A stretch of DNA of 64,000 nt. It comes from Macrococcoides equi (GTDB taxonomy: Bacteria > Bacillota > Bacilli > Staphylococcales > Staphylococcaceae). Where the stretch lies: assembly GCF_047425865.1 (NCBI RefSeq), contig NZ_CP179735.1; one strand, written 5' to 3'. The notes below the pieces were generated by a model, which made no database searches, had not been told where the DNA came from, and saw nothing but the letters and a program-made list of their open reading frames with translations. The first letter of the stretch is position 1. Every line of letters begins with the position of its first letter. The position numbers were made by a program, and so were the translations under genes. Shown here piece by piece: positions 61,899-64,000 of the stretch.

Positions 61899-63482
61899 AT
61901 GCAAAAAGTCGATGAGAAGTTATTACGATTATATAAACACTTACAAAATCATGAATTTATACGTGATGATGTAGCGACATTATTAGCAATAACGCCACGT
62001 CAGTTAAGTCGATTATTGAAGAAATGGGAGCAGGAAGGTTTGCTTCATTATCAAGTAGGTGTTGGGAGAGGCGTCTTATCAGAAATAAAATTTGATAAGA
62101 ATATTGAACATTTATTTGTTAATTATACGGTGAATCATATTAAAGAGTATACTTTTGAGGAAATCACTGAAATATTAACAATGCCGTTACATCAAGTGTC
62201 TAAAGAACTGATCACTTCTGTTTTTAATGCGCAGTTAGTTTTGCATAATGATGAGGGTGAAATTGATGAAGGAGCAACTTATGTTGATTATATTTATCGC
62301 ATTCCGGATGATTTAGATCCATTGCTTCAGTCTGATATGTCTAAAGATACAATTATCTATAATATTATGGATAGACTTTATGAAGTCAATTATGATTTAA
62401 GATTTACGAGTAATGTTGTGAGTCATGAAACCTTACATGATAATCAGTTTACGATGTATCTTCATCACTATATTACATTCTCTGATGGAACGATGCTAAG
62501 TGCACAGCAAGTTGTAGATTGTCTGGAGAGATTCAGAACACATCCGGACCACGCTGATAAATTTAAAGGTGTGCGTAGCGTTACAGCACAAGGCTTATTT
62601 AATGTTACTATCATGCTTGATGAACCTTATAGTGCGGATTACATTAAGTTCATCCTTGCGCAAAGTGCTGCAAGTTTGTATAGAGTGCGTGAAGAATGTT
62701 TTATAGGGACTGGTGCATATGTGCTGCATCAAATGAAAGAGAGCTTTATTCAACTGGAGCAACGCAGATCAGCGCACCATGAGTTTGGTGATATTCAGCA
62801 AATATATTTAGTAAAGAATTATCAGCAATACTTAGATAACTATGAAAATGTTGAGACGAAAGACCTGGAGAAACAACACGTCTTACAACGTGGTTATTTA
62901 ATGTTTCATCCATGTTCTACTAAGTTAAATGTTAAAAAGCGTAAAATTATTGCCGATGCAGTGCATCACTTCTTCGATTGCTATGCAAAAAAAGAAGCGA
63001 TATGTGACTACAATGGCCCGGTGATTACTGATGAAGTTATCCTGGGACTATTCAGCTTAAAAGATAAAGCACAGCTGCAGCTTATTCAATTTTTAAATCA
63101 AACAGGTTTTAATGTGAAGTATGAGTGTATCAGCTTCGATAAAGTACTCTCAGACGAATTAACTACGTTACCATGTGACTTCTGCTTGATGTCATATACG
63201 AATATTGAGCAACTGTATTATGTGTCACTTCTGACAATGACCAATATAAAGAAACTACAACCATATTTCTGTGAAGACATTGAACAATCTAACTTTGCAC
63301 GTAATCAACGCAAAGACTGGATAGCCACAGAGGAAATCTATAAAGAACATTTGGAATCAAATTACTGGATCAATCCAATCAAGACCTTATGTAAAAATAA
63401 AGTAATACCTATAGACTATAAAAATATCCATGTCAATAACGATGGTATTTTGATCTACAACAAAATAATCGTAGTGGAGTGA
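61899..63482 (+). CDS. SgrR-like transcriptional regulator (tandem pair B, first)
   Basis: 527 aa from the ATG at 61899, with AAGGGGTGA upstream. N-terminal HTH (DDVATLLAITPRQLSRLLKKWEQEGLLHYQVGVGRGVLSEIKF, about 21-64) is close to that of the gene at 12300, including the GVGRG wing. A cytosolic family-5 solute-binding domain follows: MYLHHYITFSDGTMLSAQQVVDCLERF and GTGAYVLHQMKESFIQLEQ. It ends 5 bp before a paralogue. Ligand unknown. Confidence 0.87.
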   Translation: MQKVDEKLLRLYKHLQNHEFIRDDVATLLAITPRQLSRLLKKWEQEGLLHYQVGVGRGVLSEIKFDKNIEHLFVNYTVNHIKEYTFEEITEILTMPLHQVSKELITSVFNAQLVLHNDEGEIDEGATYVDYIYRIPDDLDPLLQSDMSKDTIIYNIMDRLYEVNYDLRFTSNVVSHETLHDNQFTMYLHHYITFSDGTMLSAQQVVDCLERFRTHPDHADKFKGVRSVTAQGLFNVTIMLDEPYSADYIKFILAQSAASLYRVREECFIGTGAYVLHQMKESFIQLEQRRSAHHEFGDIQQIYLVKNYQQYLDNYENVETKDLEKQHVLQRGYLMFHPCSTKLNVKKRKIIADAVHHFFDCYAKKEAICDYNGPVITDEVILGLFSLKDKAQLQLIQFLNQTGFNVKYECISFDKVLSDELTTLPCDFCLMSYTNIEQLYYVSLLTMTNIKKLQPYFCEDIEQSNFARNQRKDWIATEEIYKEHLESNYWINPIKTLCKNKVIPIDYKNIHVNNDGILIYNKIIVVE

Positions 63483-63487
63483 ATCAC

Positions 63488-64000
63488 GTGATAGATAAAA
63501 GACTCGTATATCTACAGAACTATCTATCAGAAACATTACATATGGAATTACATGAATATATGAATATATCCAAACGCCAACTCTCCCGACTGTTAAATCA
63601 ATGGCAGGATGAAGGATATATTCAGTATAATGCTGGATTAGGACGTGGCCATAAAGCAGATATCACCTTGCTTGTAGATGCAGAGAAAGAAGTCTTCTCT
63701 TATGCAATCGAACACGCGCATCAGATGACCTTAGAAGAACTACAGTCATATATTAATCTGCCGTGGAATACAGAAACAAATGCCATCATTGTGACATCCA
63801 TTATGGAAGAGTTTGGTAGTAAGGTGCAAAAAGGAAATGTATTACTTGATTATGTATACACGATACCAGAAGTTATATCGCCTTGTGCATCAATTGATGC
63901 AGTAAGCTTTCAGGTGATAGGACAGATAGGAGAATGTCTGTATCAATATCGTAATCATTCAATAGAAAGAAAACTTGTGAAGTATGATGAATGGAATAAC
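63488..64000 (+). CDS. SgrR-like transcriptional regulator (tandem pair B, second; cut by the window edge)
   Basis: 171 codons visible from a GTG at 63488 with GGAGTGA upstream, running past 64000. The HTH reads HEYMNISKRQLSRLLNQWQDEGYIQYNAGLGRGHKADITLL, and the solute-binding part begins NVLLDYVYTIPEVISPCASIDAVSFQVIGQIGECLYQ. Clearly a paralogue of the gene before it and of the pair at 12300-15429. The end is not in the window. Confidence 0.85.
   Translation, partial: MIDKRLVYLQNYLSETLHMELHEYMNISKRQLSRLLNQWQDEGYIQYNAGLGRGHKADITLLVDAEKEVFSYAIEHAHQMTLEELQSYINLPWNTETNAIIVTSIMEEFGSKVQKGNVLLDYVYTIPEVISPCASIDAVSFQVIGQIGECLYQYRNHSIERKLVKYDEWNN

Noticed and set aside
1..64000. tRNA, rRNA, prophage or plasmid origin
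   Set aside because: No tRNA-like cloverleaf with CCA-type end, no rRNA sequence, and no integrase, phage structural or replication-initiator genes were seen.

Overview
The window comes from a low-GC Gram-positive coccus of the Staphylococcaceae. It is AT-rich, uses lipoprotein and LPXTG signals throughout, and has an aureolysin-type M4 protease, a LysM-CHAP cell-wall hydrolase with an upstream WalR-type motif, a SarA/MarR-like regulator and YwfO, YwhD and argS homologues. Several tandem SgrR-like regulators and many TTG starts make a Macrococcus-like relative of Staphylococcus more likely than S. aureus itself. This is inference, because no rRNA or tRNA gene is present to anchor it.

Layout. 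1-2816 (minus strand): a SAM-riboswitch-controlled methionine-salvage operon, mtnK-mtnA followed by a sugar-type ABC binding lipoprotein that is frameshifted. 2940-3235: four 83-bp palindromic repeats. 3.3-9.2 kb: conserved housekeeping genes (HD hydrolase, YwhD, DUF1934, argS), interrupted by an IS30-family element at 5808-6841 that clipped the end of a small membrane-protein gene. 9.4-11.7 kb: a metal-chelate or cobalamin-type binding protein and permease without an ATPase, and a Nudix hydrolase. 11.9-26.3 kb: an accessory surface island with a small coupled ORF, two tandem SgrR-like regulators, a 3115-residue LPXTG adhesin of SpaA/Cna-B repeats, a PrsA-like foldase and a SarA/MarR-like regulator. 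The regulator operon and the adhesin gene share a conserved upstream DNA box. 26.4-30.3 kb: HAD hydrolase, bactofilin-like protein, alpha/beta hydrolase without its serine nucleophile, lipoprotein and methyltransferase.

30.3-36.3 kb (mostly minus strand): 41-bp hairpin repeats, DUF2316, CapA-like protein, anaerobic ribonucleotide reductase nrdDG behind two NrdR boxes, hydroxyacyl-CoA dehydrogenase and polysaccharide deacetylase. 36.4-42.8 kb: a SAP-like protein, a nucleoside hydrolase, a two-component system and, behind a tandem direct repeat, a DUF2231 protein and a CDF metal exporter. 43.1-47.7 kb: two TcaA/NTF2-like lipoproteins, a frameshifted SgrR-like gene and hemolysin III. 48.1-55.4 kb: LysM-CHAP hydrolase, structured repeat elements, thermonuclease, XRE-cupin regulator with a YeiH exporter, and an orphan GtfA/GtfB O-glycosyltransferase pair. 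55.5-64 kb: NERD protein, eight 61-bp repeats, pectate-lyase-like lipoprotein, an EVE-EVE protein with a possible degenerate McrB-like tail, an M4 protease and a second tandem SgrR pair that runs off the window.

How the parts may work together. The most interesting theme is surface biology: five SgrR-like regulators (an HTH fused to a solute-binding domain) lie near secreted proteins. The giant adhesin has Thr-rich linkers that the GtfAB pair could glycosylate, and it sits directly before a PrsA-like foldase that could assist its folding. The tandem EVE protein is the best candidate for a poorly described defence-type or modified-base-binding function. These links are inferences from position and motifs.
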